A DNA stretch of 64,000 nucleotides from Porticoccaceae bacterium (GCA_018664075.1 JABJOY010000034.1:48394-112393); one strand, 5' to 3'; numbered from the stretch's first letter, positions 24,634-33,533 are shown. The notes: generated by a model not told the origin, from the sequence alone. Translations and numbers: made by a program.

Positions 24634-25095
24634 ATGCCACAAGTGATTAAGAAATCTGAAATTGAACAGTATATCGGCCATGTCTGCGAGCCCACTAATT
24701 GGTTTGAGGTAACTCAGGAGCAGGTCAATGAGTTTGCCGAGTGCACATTGGATCGTCAGTTTATTCATATCGACCCGGAAGCAGCAGCTAAAACTCCCTT
24801 CGGCGGCACTATTGCCCACGGCTTTTTGACTCTGTCGATGCTGTCCTATTTTTCTGAGAGCTATAACTTGCTGATTGAAGGCATCTACATGGGTGTTAAC
24901 AAGGGCTTCGATAAAGTCCGCTTTGTTGCGCCTGTTCGTGTGGGTAGCAAAATACGCTGTCATGCCACTGTGCTTGATATCAGTGAGAAGCGCCCTGGAC
25001 AGTACGATTTTAAGGTTGAGGTTTCAGTGGAAATTGAAGGCGGTGATAAGCCAGCACTGGTTGCTGAGTGGCTCAGCGTGCAGATGGCTAACTAA
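24634..25095 (+). CDS. MaoC-family (R)-specific enoyl-CoA hydratase-like protein
   Basis: A 153-residue hot-dog-fold protein. The catalytic Asp40 and His45 lie in TLDRQFIHIDPEAA, and FGGTIAHGFLTLSML completes the MaoC signature. Such enzymes hydrate trans-2-enoyl-CoA to the (R)-3-hydroxy isomer. I placed the start at 24634, where AGAGGA precedes ATG and the protein begins MPQVIKKSEI. An open frame extends upstream to 24532 without a ribosome site. It is the first gene of an operon with an SDR dehydrogenase and a thiolase, which would together complete a beta-oxidation spiral. Confidence 0.88.
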   Translation: MPQVIKKSEIEQYIGHVCEPTNWFEVTQEQVNEFAECTLDRQFIHIDPEAAAKTPFGGTIAHGFLTLSMLSYFSESYNLLIEGIYMGVNKGFDKVRFVAPVRVGSKIRCHATVLDISEKRPGQYDFKVEVSVEIEGGDKPALVAEWLSVQMAN

Positions 25096-25128
25096 CCCAC
25101 AACTCCAATGTGACTAATGAGGTAAGTG

Positions 25129-26040
25129 ATGAGTATTAATTTTGAAGGACAGGTGGCCATTGTCACAGGCGCGGGCAATGGCCTTGGTCGTTCCCATGCG
25201 CTGGCGCTGGCTGAGCGTGGTGCCAAGGTTGTGGTCAATGATTTGGGTGGCGCAAGGGATGGCACTGGTGCCTCCTCTGATGCAGCGATGGAGGTGGTTG
25301 GCCTGATTGAGGCGGCGGGCGGTGAAGCTTTTGCCCATGGCGCCAATGTGGCTAAGTTTGATGAAGTGCAGGATATGGTTGCCCAGGCCATGGACAAGTG
25401 GGGCCGGGTGGATATTCTGATTAACAATGCGGGTATTCTACGGGACAAGTCTTTTGCCAAGATGGATTTGGCGGATTTTCAGCTGGTAATGGATGTACAC
25501 CTTATGGGCTCGGTCAACTGCACCAAGGCGGTGTGGGACATTATGCGGGAGCAGAACTATGGCCGTATTGTGATGACCACTTCTTCAAGTGGCATGTACG
25601 GTAACTTTGGCCAGACCAATTATGGCGCGGCCAAAATGGCGGTGCTGGGCTTTATGAATACTCTGGTGCTTGAGGGTGGCAAGAATAATATTCATGTAAA
25701 TGCTCTGGCGCCAACGGCTGGTACGCGTATGACTGAAGATCTGATGCCTCCGGAAGTCCTGGGCATGTTGACGGCGGAATCTGTTACTGCGGGAGCTCTT
25801 ATTCTCTGTGATAGGAAGGCACCGACAAGAACGATCCTCTGTGCTGGTGCTGGCGGTTACGCTGTGGCCAGTATGTATGAAACTGACGGTATCTTTATGG
25901 GTAAAGAAGATCAAAATCCTGACAGCATTGTTGCTAAATGGGATGAGCTCAGTGACAACTCCAATCAGCAGCCACTGGAGTCCGGTGGCAAGCAAACCGA
26001 GAAATTTTTGATGAAGGCTATGGCGGCGCTCAAGGCTTAA
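25129..26040 (+). CDS. SDR 3-hydroxyacyl-CoA dehydrogenase (HSD17B4/MFE-2 N-terminal type)
   Basis: A 303-residue short-chain dehydrogenase. AIVTGAGNGLGRSHALALAERGAKVVVND is the NAD-binding start, NNAGILRDKSF and the S-Y-K triad (TTSSSGMYGNFGQTNYGAAKMA) follow. The GNGLGRSHA...VVNDLGG pattern is that of the dehydrogenase part of peroxisomal multifunctional enzyme 2 and bacterial homologues, which oxidise (3R)-hydroxyacyl-CoA. The partner MaoC gene just upstream gives the same hydratase/dehydrogenase combination as MFE-2. The ATG follows GAGGTAAGTG; a GTG one codon earlier is an alternative. Confidence 0.9.
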   Translation: MSINFEGQVAIVTGAGNGLGRSHALALAERGAKVVVNDLGGARDGTGASSDAAMEVVGLIEAAGGEAFAHGANVAKFDEVQDMVAQAMDKWGRVDILINNAGILRDKSFAKMDLADFQLVMDVHLMGSVNCTKAVWDIMREQNYGRIVMTTSSSGMYGNFGQTNYGAAKMAVLGFMNTLVLEGGKNNIHVNALAPTAGTRMTEDLMPPEVLGMLTAESVTAGALILCDRKAPTRTILCAGAGGYAVASMYETDGIFMGKEDQNPDSIVAKWDELSDNSNQQPLESGGKQTEKFLMKAMAALKA

Positions 26041-26086
26041 CCGTCAGAGCTGAACCTATTTTAAAAAAATAACTAAGGATATTATT

Positions 26087-27268
26087 ATGAAAGAAGCAGT
26101 AATCGTTTCAGCAGCTCGCACTCCGATTGGTCGAGCTTTCCGTGGTGCATTCAATAATCTTGAATCACCCTCTATGAGTTCTCATGCTATTAATGCAGCC
26201 GTTGCCCGAGCCGGTGTTGACCCCGCCGAGATTGATGACTGCATTATGGGTGCTGCGATGCAGCAGGGCACTCAGACTATGAATCTAGGTCGCCAGGCGG
26301 CGATCGCTTCTGGTCTGCCTGTTTCTGTTTCCGGTATGACTGTTGACCGTCAGTGCTCTTCTGGCCTGATGGCTATCTCTATCGGCGCCAACAATATTAC
26401 TAACGATGGCTCTCAGGTGATTATTGCCGGTGGTTGTGAGAGCATCAGCTTGATTCAAAACGAGAAGTTTAATGCTCACCGTGTTGCTGATCCGCTAGCC
26501 ATGAAACACTCGCCACTGATTCATATGCCCATGCTGGATACCGCTGAGACTGTAGCTAATCGCTACAGCATTTCACGTGAGGCCCAGGATGAATATTCGG
26601 TTGTTTCTCAGGCGCGCACTGCGGCGGCTCAGGAAGCTGGTCTGTTTGCTGATGAGATTGTTCCTGTGACTGCCACCAAACTTGTGACCAACCGTGAAAC
26701 TGGTGAAGTGACGGAAGAGGAAGTGACTCTTACCAAGGATGAGGGCAACCGCCCTGGCACTAATATGGAGGGCCTGTCCGGTCTGAATGCTGTGCGCAAT
26801 GGCGGCACCATCACCGGCGGTAATGCTTCTCAGTTATCCGATGGCGCTGCTGCCGTTGTTCTTATGGATGGCACTCTGGCTTCTCAGCGTAACCTTGAGC
26901 CTCTGGGTGTTTATCGCGGTATGGCTGTGGCTGGTTGTGAGCCTGATGAGATGGGTATTGGTCCGGTTTTCGCGGTTCCCAAGCTGCTTCAGCGCACTGG
27001 TCTGAAGATGGAAGATATTGGTCTGTGGGAGCTGAACGAGGCGTTTGCGGTGCAGGTTCTGTACTGCCGCGATAAGTTGGGCATTCCTATGGAGCGTTTG
27101 AATGTTAATGGCGGTTCTATTTCTATTGGTCATCCCTTTGGTATGAGTGGTGCACGTATGGTGATGCATGCCTTGATGGAAGGTAAGCGTCGTGGTGAGA
27201 AGTATGTGGTCATCACTATGTGTGTTGGTGGTGGTATGGGTGCTGCTGGGTTGTTTGAGGTTCTGTAA
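26087..27268 (+). CDS. acetyl-CoA C-acyltransferase (thiolase)
   Basis: A 393-residue thiolase. Cys90 in [12 protein letters not shown] is the acyl-carrying nucleophile, [19 protein letters not shown] holds the catalytic His, and [16 protein letters not shown] the second Cys. The length is that of the FadA/PhaA class. It would release acetyl-CoA or propionyl-CoA from the 3-ketoacyl-CoA made by the upstream SDR enzyme. It is third in the MaoC-SDR-thiolase operon, 46 bases after the SDR gene, with AAGGA upstream of the ATG. Confidence 0.92.
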   Translation: MKEAVIVSAARTPIGRAFRGAFNNLESPSMSSHAINAAVARAGVDPAEIDDCIMGAAMQQGTQTMNLGRQAAIASGLPVSVSGMTVDRQCSSGLMAISIGANNITNDGSQVIIAGGCESISLIQNEKFNAHRVADPLAMKHSPLIHMPMLDTAETVANRYSISREAQDEYSVVSQARTAAAQEAGLFADEIVPVTATKLVTNRETGEVTEEEVTLTKDEGNRPGTNMEGLSGLNAVRNGGTITGGNASQLSDGAAAVVLMDGTLASQRNLEPLGVYRGMAVAGCEPDEMGIGPVFAVPKLLQRTGLKMEDIGLWELNEAFAVQVLYCRDKLGIPMERLNVNGGSISIGHPFGMSGARMVMHALMEGKRRGEKYVVITMCVGGGMGAAGLFEVL

Positions 27269-27750
27269 AGCTTTACGGTAGTATTTTGTGCTTGGCGCCA
27301 TCGGGTCCTTTTTTGAGGTCGGTGGCGTTTAAGTATGGGGATTCGCGTATATAACAGGCTTTATTTTTAGCGTATCTTCTACAGCAGGTTTGATAGCCAA
27401 GGGGACTAAGTTGTTAACATCATTGTCAAGATAATAGGTGTAAAAATATTTCAGGCATAGGCAAACAATAACGAATGCCAGCACCAATAAATACGTTATT
27501 CCCAGGGTTATTCAAGAATCCCCCTGGTTCCTGGATCTACCTCAGGACGCACTGCAAAAGCTAGCTGATGTAGTCTGGAAGTGGGAGAACAATACTCCCA
27601 CCTGTATCGCAATCTATTTGCCCAGAGCAAGGCATTATGGAGATGCAGGCGGACAAATATATGATCTTTGATATTGAGGCATTGCAGCAAGAGCTGAAAG
27701 TCGAAGAGTTCTAACAGCAAACAATCATAATAAGAGGCTGAGTTGGAATA
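27269..27750. other. 482-bp gap between thiolase and alkylsulfatase-like genes
   Basis: This stretch lacks any intact recognised gene. It contains TTGGCGCCA (27292-27300), which resembles the operator-like repeats near 9.3 and 33.4 kb. A weak inverted repeat surrounds 27297-27328. A 53-codon minus-strand frame (27329-27487) with one hydrophobic segment has no ATG and no support. The plus-strand part from about 27510 to 27671 holds the possible Crp/Fnr remnant listed separately. The segment is more A+T-rich than the flanking genes. Confidence 0.5.
27513..27671 (+). pseudogene. possible remnant of a Crp/Fnr-type regulator (N-terminal part)
   Basis: In one frame the DNA reads QESPWFLDLPQDALQKLADV, which resembles the opening of Crp/Fnr-family cyclic-nucleotide-binding domains (PWF-x2-LP-x2-AL-x2-LA). 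About 22 residues later comes RHYGDAGGQIYDL, resembling the GD-x5-Y-x-L turn. A TGA then ends the frame. No ATG, GTG or TTG start is present in frame, and there is no helix-turn-helix part. The piece therefore looks like a decayed or truncated gene. The resemblance is short and judged by eye; chance similarity cannot be excluded. Confidence 0.35.
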
Positions 27751-29745
27751 ATGGATAATAAAGCAGGCTACGCACAGCATAAAATTATTGCACTCCTATT
27801 AGCCGTCGCGGTCGTCTCCGGCTGTGATCAATCACCTAATTCATCGCCACAGAGCGCTAGCTCATCTGCTGCAAGTCAATTTACCATTGCCAGCAATAGA
27901 GCCTTTGTGGAAAACCTGGATCTGGACAACCAGCAGGATTTTGAGGATGCCCGCAGAGGCATGGTTGCCGAGGCCCCCAATGCAGCGCTAACAAGTGAGT
28001 CTGGCGTGCAGGTCTGGGACGCCAGTGCCTATGATTTTATTGTGGGAGAAGCGCCGGATACGGTTAACCCCAGCCTCTGGCGCCAGGCCAAACTTAATAA
28101 TATTCGCGGGCTGTTTAAAGTTGATGAAGGAATCTATCAGCTGCGCGGTTTTGATCTGGCCAACACCAGCCTGATTAAAAGTGACTCCGGCTGGATACTA
28201 GTTGATCCATTGACCACATTGGAAACCACTGAAGCGGCAATGGCCTTTGCCGAACAGCACCTGGGCGAAATAAAGTTGACCGGTGTGATCTTTACCCACA
28301 GTCATATCGACCATTTTGGTGGGGTATTGTCGCTGATTAATGCTCAACAGGCGGCGGATAATACTGTGCCGATTATTGCGCCATCCGGGTTTATGCAAGA
28401 GGCCACCAGCGAAAATGTTATCGCTGGCCCAGCCATGACCCGCCGCGGCACCTATATGTTTGGCAATAGCCTGCCGCGCTCTGCCACCGGCCATGTGGAT
28501 GCTGGGCTGGGCAAGCAGGTGGTTTACGGCAGCACTTCCATTCTTCAGCCAACGGTAGTGATTGATCAACCGGAAATGGCCATGACTGTCGATGGTGTTG
28601 AGTTCGACTTCTACAATATGCCCGGCTCTGAGGCGCCGGCAGAACTGACCTTCTATCTTCCTGAGCACAGGGCTTTTTGTGGTGCCGAGGTGCTGTCCCA
28701 TGTGATGCACAATGTACTCACCCTGCGCGGTGCCAAAGTGCGCGATGCATTGCTGTGGAGTGATTATATCGGCCAGTCCATAGATCGGCTGGATGATGTT
28801 GAGGTGTTTTTTAATAGCCACCACTGGCCAACCTGGGGTCATGATCGAATTATCACCCAGATGGAACAGCAACAGGATATGTACAAATTTACCCATGACC
28901 AGACAGTGCGGCTGGCTAATCTGGGCTATACCCCCAGAGAGATTGCCGAGCGCCTGAAACTGCCCGAGAGCCTGGCGGGGAATTTCCATCTGCGGGGTTA
29001 CTACGGCACCCTGAGCCACAACAGCAAGGCGGTGTATCAGCATTATTTTGGCTGGTATCAGGGTAACCCGGCCCAGCTTAATCCATTGCCGCCGGAGCAG
29101 TCTTCGCTGCGCTATGTGGAGTTTATGGGAGGGGCTGAGGCTATTCTTGAAAAGGCTTCAGAGTCCATGCAGCTAGGTGAATATCGCTGGGTTGCCGAGG
29201 TACTTAATCATCTGGTATTTGCCCAGCCGGATAATGGCCCGGCCAAGCGGATGCTGGCAGAGGCTTATCAACAGCTCGGCTATCAGTCTGAGTCCGGCCC
29301 CTGGCGGGATATCTATCTATCGGGTGCGCTTGAGTTGCTGTCCGGGACACCAGATCAGTATTACGATCCGGTGTTTGCCAAGGCATTTGTGCAACAGGTG
29401 CCGCTGGTGCAATTTATGAAGGCACTGTCTGTCAGGCTGGATGGGGAAAAAGCAGAGGGCGAGCGACTGGTACTCAATGTGTTATTTACCGATCAGCAAC
29501 AGAATTTTGTCCTGACTGTGCGCAATTCAGTGATGCATTACAAGGAGTCACCAGCAGCCGCTAATGCAGACGTGAGCATTGCTCTAAGCAAGAATTTATT
29601 TGTGGATATCTTGTTGGGGCAGGCGGGTATTCAGCAGCTGCTGACAACGGATGAACTGGCGGTTGAGGGTAGTGTGATAAAGCTGCTTAAATTCTTCTCT
29701 CTGCTGGGAGAGAGTAACGATAACTTTAATATGGTAACGCCGTAA
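27751..29745 (+). CDS. alkyl sulfatase-like metallo-beta-lactamase-fold lipoprotein
   Basis: A 664-residue protein. Residues 11-25 are hydrophobic and end in LAVAVVSGC, a lipobox, so it is probably a lipid-anchored periplasmic or outer-membrane protein. THSHIDHFGG (His183, His185, Asp187, His188) is the zinc site of the metallo-beta-lactamase fold. PGSEAPAELTFYLPEHRAFCGAEVL and HHWPTWGH follow the order in SdsA1-type alkylsulfatases. The C-terminus has the helical dimerisation region and an SCP2-like domain (about 530-655). The family cleaves alkyl sulfate esters to alcohol and sulfate, which could feed the neighbouring fatty-acid pathway. Substrate specificity is unknown. Confidence 0.85.
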   Translation: MDNKAGYAQHKIIALLLAVAVVSGCDQSPNSSPQSASSSAASQFTIASNRAFVENLDLDNQQDFEDARRGMVAEAPNAALTSESGVQVWDASAYDFIVGEAPDTVNPSLWRQAKLNNIRGLFKVDEGIYQLRGFDLANTSLIKSDSGWILVDPLTTLETTEAAMAFAEQHLGEIKLTGVIFTHSHIDHFGGVLSLINAQQAADNTVPIIAPSGFMQEATSENVIAGPAMTRRGTYMFGNSLPRSATGHVDAGLGKQVVYGSTSILQPTVVIDQPEMAMTVDGVEFDFYNMPGSEAPAELTFYLPEHRAFCGAEVLSHVMHNVLTLRGAKVRDALLWSDYIGQSIDRLDDVEVFFNSHHWPTWGHDRIITQMEQQQDMYKFTHDQTVRLANLGYTPREIAERLKLPESLAGNFHLRGYYGTLSHNSKAVYQHYFGWYQGNPAQLNPLPPEQSSLRYVEFMGGAEAILEKASESMQLGEYRWVAEVLNHLVFAQPDNGPAKRMLAEAYQQLGYQSESGPWRDIYLSGALELLSGTPDQYYDPVFAKAFVQQVPLVQFMKALSVRLDGEKAEGERLVLNVLFTDQQQNFVLTVRNSVMHYKESPAAANADVSIALSKNLFVDILLGQAGIQQLLTTDELAVEGSVIKLLKFFSLLGESNDNFNMVTP

Positions 29746-29761
29746 TTGGTTGGGATTATAG

Positions 29762-30943
29762 ATGATGCCTAGTATTAGAGTGGGAATAAGGGCGCTTGGC
29801 TGGACACTGGCCTGTGTGCTGATGCTGTTTGTGGCCTTGCTGACAGTACTCTGGCCGCAGAATAACTATCTGTCCCCCGAAGCATTGCCCTTTACCGCTC
29901 AGCGGCTGGCTCACAGACCTATAATCACCGTAGATAATAGCCCTCGACTGCAGCAGCTGGCGGAGGCGGAAGGGTATATAAATATCAATGGCCCCAGCAT
30001 GATTCTGGTGCCCGATTGGGTTGAGAATCCCCTGGGTAAATACTATCTGTATTTCTCTCACCATAAAGGGGATTTTATCCGTATGGCCTATGGGGATATG
30101 CCTGAGGGGCCCTGGACTGTTTATGAAGCAGGTGTGTTGTCATTGGAGGGTTCTGGTTTTCCCGTGAACTCCGTGCCCCAGTTGACCCCTGAAGCGGGCT
30201 TTGCCGAGCTGTGGCAAAACTTCTCAATTTATATAGTTCGGGACGCCGTGCTGGCTATTTACAAGGCCTTGGTGACGGATCAGCAGACCCGGCAGGAGCG
30301 GGGCATTGCTCTGAGTCAAGACAAGACCCCCCATATAGCCAGTCCGGAACTGGTGGTGGATCATGACAATCAGCGTATTTTAATGTTTTACCATGGTCAG
30401 CGGGATACCCTGTCCCAGATCACCGGTATTGCCAGTTCTGGGGATGGCATTAGCTTTACCAATACAGGCAAAACCGTGGCTGGTGTCTATATGCGCCACT
30501 TTGAATACCGGAATAAGCAGTATCTGCTGGGGTCCCCCGGTATTTTATTTCGCAGTGATAGTTTGCTTGGCCCTTATCAGCCCAGAGATAGGTCATTATT
30601 TGAACCCAATATTCGCCATGCAGCACTGCTGTTAGAGGAAGACAGCCTGATGGTAGCCTGGTCGCGTGTGGGGGAGGCACCAGAGAAAATACTGCTATCG
30701 CAGATTGATCTCTCGCCAGCTGACTGGGATCGCTGGCGTGCCACTGAGGGTGTCGAGCTGTTGCGGCCTGAGCTGTCCTGGGAGGGGGTGGATATGGAGC
30801 CCTTGCCATCGCTGCGAGGAGAACTGGTGATGGTGGCCAATGAGTTGCGTGACCCCTACCTGTTTAAAGATCAAGATGGCAGCAAATATTTGCTCTATGT
30901 GGGCGCGGGGGAGCAGGCAATTGGCATTGCCAGTCTTGAATAA
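29762..30943 (+). CDS. membrane-anchored protein with GH43/GH32-like propeller pattern
   Basis: A 393-residue protein with one N-terminal transmembrane helix (about residues 12-32) and an extracytoplasmic domain. Repeated blade-like motifs appear: LGKYYLYFSHHKGDFIRMAYGD, PEGPWTVYEAG, ILMFYHGQ, ITGIASSGDGISF, LGPYQPRD and DPYLFKDQDGSKYLLYVGAG. These match the five-bladed beta-propeller pattern of GH43/GH32/GH68-type proteins. I cannot identify a catalytic acid trio with confidence, so enzyme activity is unproven. It starts 16 bases after the alkylsulfatase-like gene and is probably co-transcribed with it. Confidence 0.6.
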   Translation: MMPSIRVGIRALGWTLACVLMLFVALLTVLWPQNNYLSPEALPFTAQRLAHRPIITVDNSPRLQQLAEAEGYININGPSMILVPDWVENPLGKYYLYFSHHKGDFIRMAYGDMPEGPWTVYEAGVLSLEGSGFPVNSVPQLTPEAGFAELWQNFSIYIVRDAVLAIYKALVTDQQTRQERGIALSQDKTPHIASPELVVDHDNQRILMFYHGQRDTLSQITGIASSGDGISFTNTGKTVAGVYMRHFEYRNKQYLLGSPGILFRSDSLLGPYQPRDRSLFEPNIRHAALLLEEDSLMVAWSRVGEAPEKILLSQIDLSPADWDRWRATEGVELLRPELSWEGVDMEPLPSLRGELVMVANELRDPYLFKDQDGSKYLLYVGAGEQAIGIASLE

Positions 30944-31034
30944 ACCGGGCTCTGGTGACAAGTCGCAGATGACAGGACTGTTACATTAGCCGGGTAACAA
31001 TTATTAATAAATCTAACCATAAAAGAGTTATTCA

Positions 31035-31931
31035 GTGTCTATAGAGTCAACCAAATTTCTTCAGTCCAATGGAATTCGTATTGCCTATGAGGAGTTCGGC
31101 AATGCCGATGATCCTGTTATTTTACTGGTAGCAGGCCTCTATAATCAGCTGGTGCGCTGGCCCGTAGAGTTATGTGAGCTGCTGGTAGCAAGGGGCTTTC
31201 GTGTTATTCGCTTTGATAATCGTGATATTGGCCTAACCGATAAGATGGATGGGGTTAAGGCACCGGGCATTCTGCGATTAATGCTCAGGTATTATCTGGG
31301 TATTCCGGTTTCAGCACCCTATAGCCTCAGTGATATGGCCGCAGATACGGTGGGAATTTTGGATGCATTGGAGATTCCCCAGGCCCATATCGTTGGTATG
31401 TCGATGGGGGGGATGATCAGCCAGTTGGTTACTGGTTTGTATCCAGACAGAATTCTGTCCCTGACCTCTATTATGTCGACCAGCGGCGAATGGGGCAAAG
31501 GTGTTGCTTCACTAAAGGTGTCCAGGCAGATGACCAGACCGACCTCAAAAGACCGTACCGCTCTGGATAATGCCGTTGACACCTGGCAGATGATTGGAAG
31601 CCCAGCCTATCCTATGACTGATGGGGCGGTGCGGGCCCTGGTCAAGGCGGAGCATAAGCGCTCAAGCAACCCTGCTGGATATATGCGTCAGATCGCCGCT
31701 ATTCGCACCGCACCCAGCAGATCCAGGCTGCTTAAAACAATCAAAGTACCGGTTTTGATTATCCATGGTGAGCAGGATGTGCTGGTGCCAGTTAGTGGCG
31801 GGATTGATACAGCTAGGCATATTGAGCATGCAGAATTGAGACTATTTGACGGTATGGGACACACATTGCCTCAGGCTCTTTTGCCGACATTCGCCGAACT
31901 TATTGCCAAAAACTGCATAAAAGGGCATTAA
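31035..31931 (+). CDS. alpha/beta-fold hydrolase
   Basis: A 298-residue alpha/beta hydrolase. RFDNRDIGLTDKMDG is the strand before the nucleophile region, VGMSMGGMISQL the nucleophile elbow (G-M-S-M-G), IHGEQDVLVPV the acid region and GMGHTLP the catalytic His. RFDNRD-GLS/T proteins include esterases and epoxide- or aromatic-degrading hydrolases; the substrate cannot be told. The start is GTG, 92 bases after the propeller gene, with AAAAGAG upstream. It is followed by a strong hairpin that separates it from the convergent thiolase. Confidence 0.85.
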   Translation: MSIESTKFLQSNGIRIAYEEFGNADDPVILLVAGLYNQLVRWPVELCELLVARGFRVIRFDNRDIGLTDKMDGVKAPGILRLMLRYYLGIPVSAPYSLSDMAADTVGILDALEIPQAHIVGMSMGGMISQLVTGLYPDRILSLTSIMSTSGEWGKGVASLKVSRQMTRPTSKDRTALDNAVDTWQMIGSPAYPMTDGAVRALVKAEHKRSSNPAGYMRQIAAIRTAPSRSRLLKTIKVPVLIIHGEQDVLVPVSGGIDTARHIEHAELRLFDGMGHTLPQALLPTFAELIAKNCIKGH

Positions 31932-31978
31932 TCGACGAAGTTTTAGGCCTAGCATCAGGTGGTGATAAAAGCGGGGAT

Positions 31979-32015
31979 GAAAAAAGGGGTCTCACTTGGA
32001 AAAACATGAGACCCC
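31979..32015 (-). terminator. intrinsic terminator of the FadI-type thiolase gene
   Basis: A perfect nine-base-pair stem, GGGGTCTCA (31986-31994) with TGAGACCCC (32007-32015), encloses a 12-nt loop. On the minus strand it is followed by a run of six T residues, the classic Rho-independent arrangement, 30 bases past the thiolase stop codon. The plus strand lacks a T run but could still pause there. Confidence 0.85.
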
Positions 32016-32044
32016 AGGGGGAGAAAACCGGTTGCTGCTGATTT

Positions 32045-33325
32045 CTATCTCTCAATTATTGCGGTGACACCTTGGCCACCAGCAGCGCATATAGAAATAA
32101 GACCGCGGCCTTCCCCTTTTTGTTCCAATATTTTTGCCAATGTTGCAATTATTCTTGGCCCTGTTGCTGCAAATGGGTGTCCGGTGGCAACACTGGAGCC
32201 TTTTACATTTAATTTCTCTCGATCAATACTGCCCAGAGCCTTGTCCAGGCCGAGCTTGTTTTTACAGAAGTCGTCGTCTTCCCAGGCTTTCATGGTGCAC
32301 AGAGCCTGGGCGGCAAAGGCTTCATGTAGCTCGTAGAAGTCAAAGTCCTGCAGGCTTAGGCCGGCGCGCTGCAACATGCGCGGCACGGCGTAGGCCGGTG
32401 CCATCAGTAGGCCTTCACTCTGTTCACCCTGGGAAAAAAAGTCTACAGCTGCCACTTCGCTAAAACTTAGATAGGCCATAACAGGCAGATTGTGTTCAGC
32501 GGCCCATTCTTCACTGGCCAGCAGCACTGACGCGGCGCCGTCAGTCAATGTGGTTGAGTTAGCCGCGGTTAAAGAGCCGTTTTCACGGTCAAAAGCGGGT
32601 TTTAATTTCGCCAGTTTTTCCATTGGTGTGTCGCGCATAATACCGTCTCGCTCGACGCCATTAAATGGGCTGATCAAATCCTCAAAGAAGCCTTCATCGT
32701 AAGCGGCCAGCAGATTCTGGTGACTGTTCCAGGTTAGCTGGTCCTGGGCTTCACGGCTAATGCCCCACTGTTTAACCATTAGCTCACAGTGCTGGCCCAT
32801 AGACAGGCCTGTGCGCGGTTCCGCATTGGCTGGCAAGGAGGGCAGAATAAAGCTGGGGCGAAAGCGCAACAGAGTCTTGAGTCGCTCGCCCATGGTTTTG
32901 GCCTTGTTCAGATCCAGTATCATGCGGCGATATTTTTCATTCAGGGCAATAGGTGCATCGCTGGCTGTATCTGTGCCTGCAGCAATGCCTGCATCAATCT
33001 GACCAAGAGCAATTTTATTGGCCACCAGAATCGCTGCTTCAAGACCGGTGCCGCAGGCTTGCTGAATATCATAGGCTGGGGTTTCCAGTGCCAGTCCAGA
33101 GTTTAATGTGGCTTCGCGGGCCAGATTAAAATCCCGGGAATGCTTCATAACAGCACCGGCAGAGACTTCACCCAGGCGCTCGCCCTCAAGGCCAAAGCGC
33201 TCGACCAGACCCTGCAAGGTGGCGGAGAGCATATCCATATTGCTGGCATAGCTATAGGCGGTATTGCTGCGCATAAAAGGGATACGGTTTCCGCCAATAA
33301 TGGCAACTCTGCGTATTTCGCTCAT
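32045..33325 (-). CDS. acetyl-CoA C-acyltransferase, FadI/HADHB-type thiolase
   Basis: A 426-residue thiolase, longer than the FadA class because of an extra loop near LRFRPSFILPSLPANAEPRTGLSMGQHCE. Cys91 in DIQQACGTGLEAA is the nucleophile, VATGHPFAATGPRI holds the His and CAAGGQGVTAII the second Cys. The loop and length match trifunctional-protein-type long-chain 3-ketoacyl-CoA thiolases. It is monocistronic, divergent from the high-molecular-weight FabG gene, and ends at a strong terminator. A palindromic region lies in the shared promoter. Confidence 0.92.
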   Translation of the reverse strand: MSEIRRVAIIGGNRIPFMRSNTAYSYASNMDMLSATLQGLVERFGLEGERLGEVSAGAVMKHSRDFNLAREATLNSGLALETPAYDIQQACGTGLEAAILVANKIALGQIDAGIAAGTDTASDAPIALNEKYRRMILDLNKAKTMGERLKTLLRFRPSFILPSLPANAEPRTGLSMGQHCELMVKQWGISREAQDQLTWNSHQNLLAAYDEGFFEDLISPFNGVERDGIMRDTPMEKLAKLKPAFDRENGSLTAANSTTLTDGAASVLLASEEWAAEHNLPVMAYLSFSEVAAVDFFSQGEQSEGLLMAPAYAVPRMLQRAGLSLQDFDFYELHEAFAAQALCTMKAWEDDDFCKNKLGLDKALGSIDREKLNVKGSSVATGHPFAATGPRIIATLAKILEQKGEGRGLISICAAGGQGVTAIIER

Positions 33326-33428
33326 AATATTTTTCCAGTGTCGATTGTTATATTAATTAAACAGGTATTATTGCTCTAATCTGTTTAATAGCAATAGGCC
33401 GGCAGGTTAACCAAAGACAATGCAGCAA

Positions 33429-33471
33429 CCATTGGCCAATGGGCTATAGAGATTGGCATCTCGGCCAATGG
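33429..33471. promoter_or_regulatory. candidate operator in the thiolase/FabG divergent promoter
   Basis: A perfect 14-bp palindrome CCATTGGCCAATGG (33429-33442) is followed by ATTGGC (33452-33457), a six-base spacer and GCCAAT (33464-33469). The ATTGGC half-sites at 33431 and 33452 are 21 bp apart. The same half-site and the same 21-bp period occur before the dehydrogenase operon near 9.29 kb, suggesting a shared regulator of lipid genes. Confidence 0.5.
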
Positions 33472-33533
33472 AGTTGCAGGCTCTCGAGGTAAACTTGCCT
33501 CGTTGACCATTAACTGCCCAAAGGATCCAACTG

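Noticed and set aside
25706-25713. TGGCGCCA resembling the operator half-sites
   Set aside because: It lies inside the SDR coding sequence, where Gly-Ala/Ala-Pro codons generate it by chance.
27329-27487. Small minus-strand membrane ORF (53 codons)
   Set aside because: Only TTG/GTG starts without a ribosome site, in an A+T-rich gap where one hydrophobic stretch is expected by chance.
27513-27671. RHS/YD-repeat relic reading of the same frame (VVWKWENN, RHYGDAGGQ)
   Set aside because: The opening PWF-LP-AL-LA pattern fits a Crp/Fnr domain better, and no YD repeat or RHS core motif is visible nearby.
28198-29043. Open frame of about 280 codons antisense to the alkylsulfatase-like gene
   Set aside because: No recognisable domain, and the sense strand carries a complete zinc-site protein with a lipobox.
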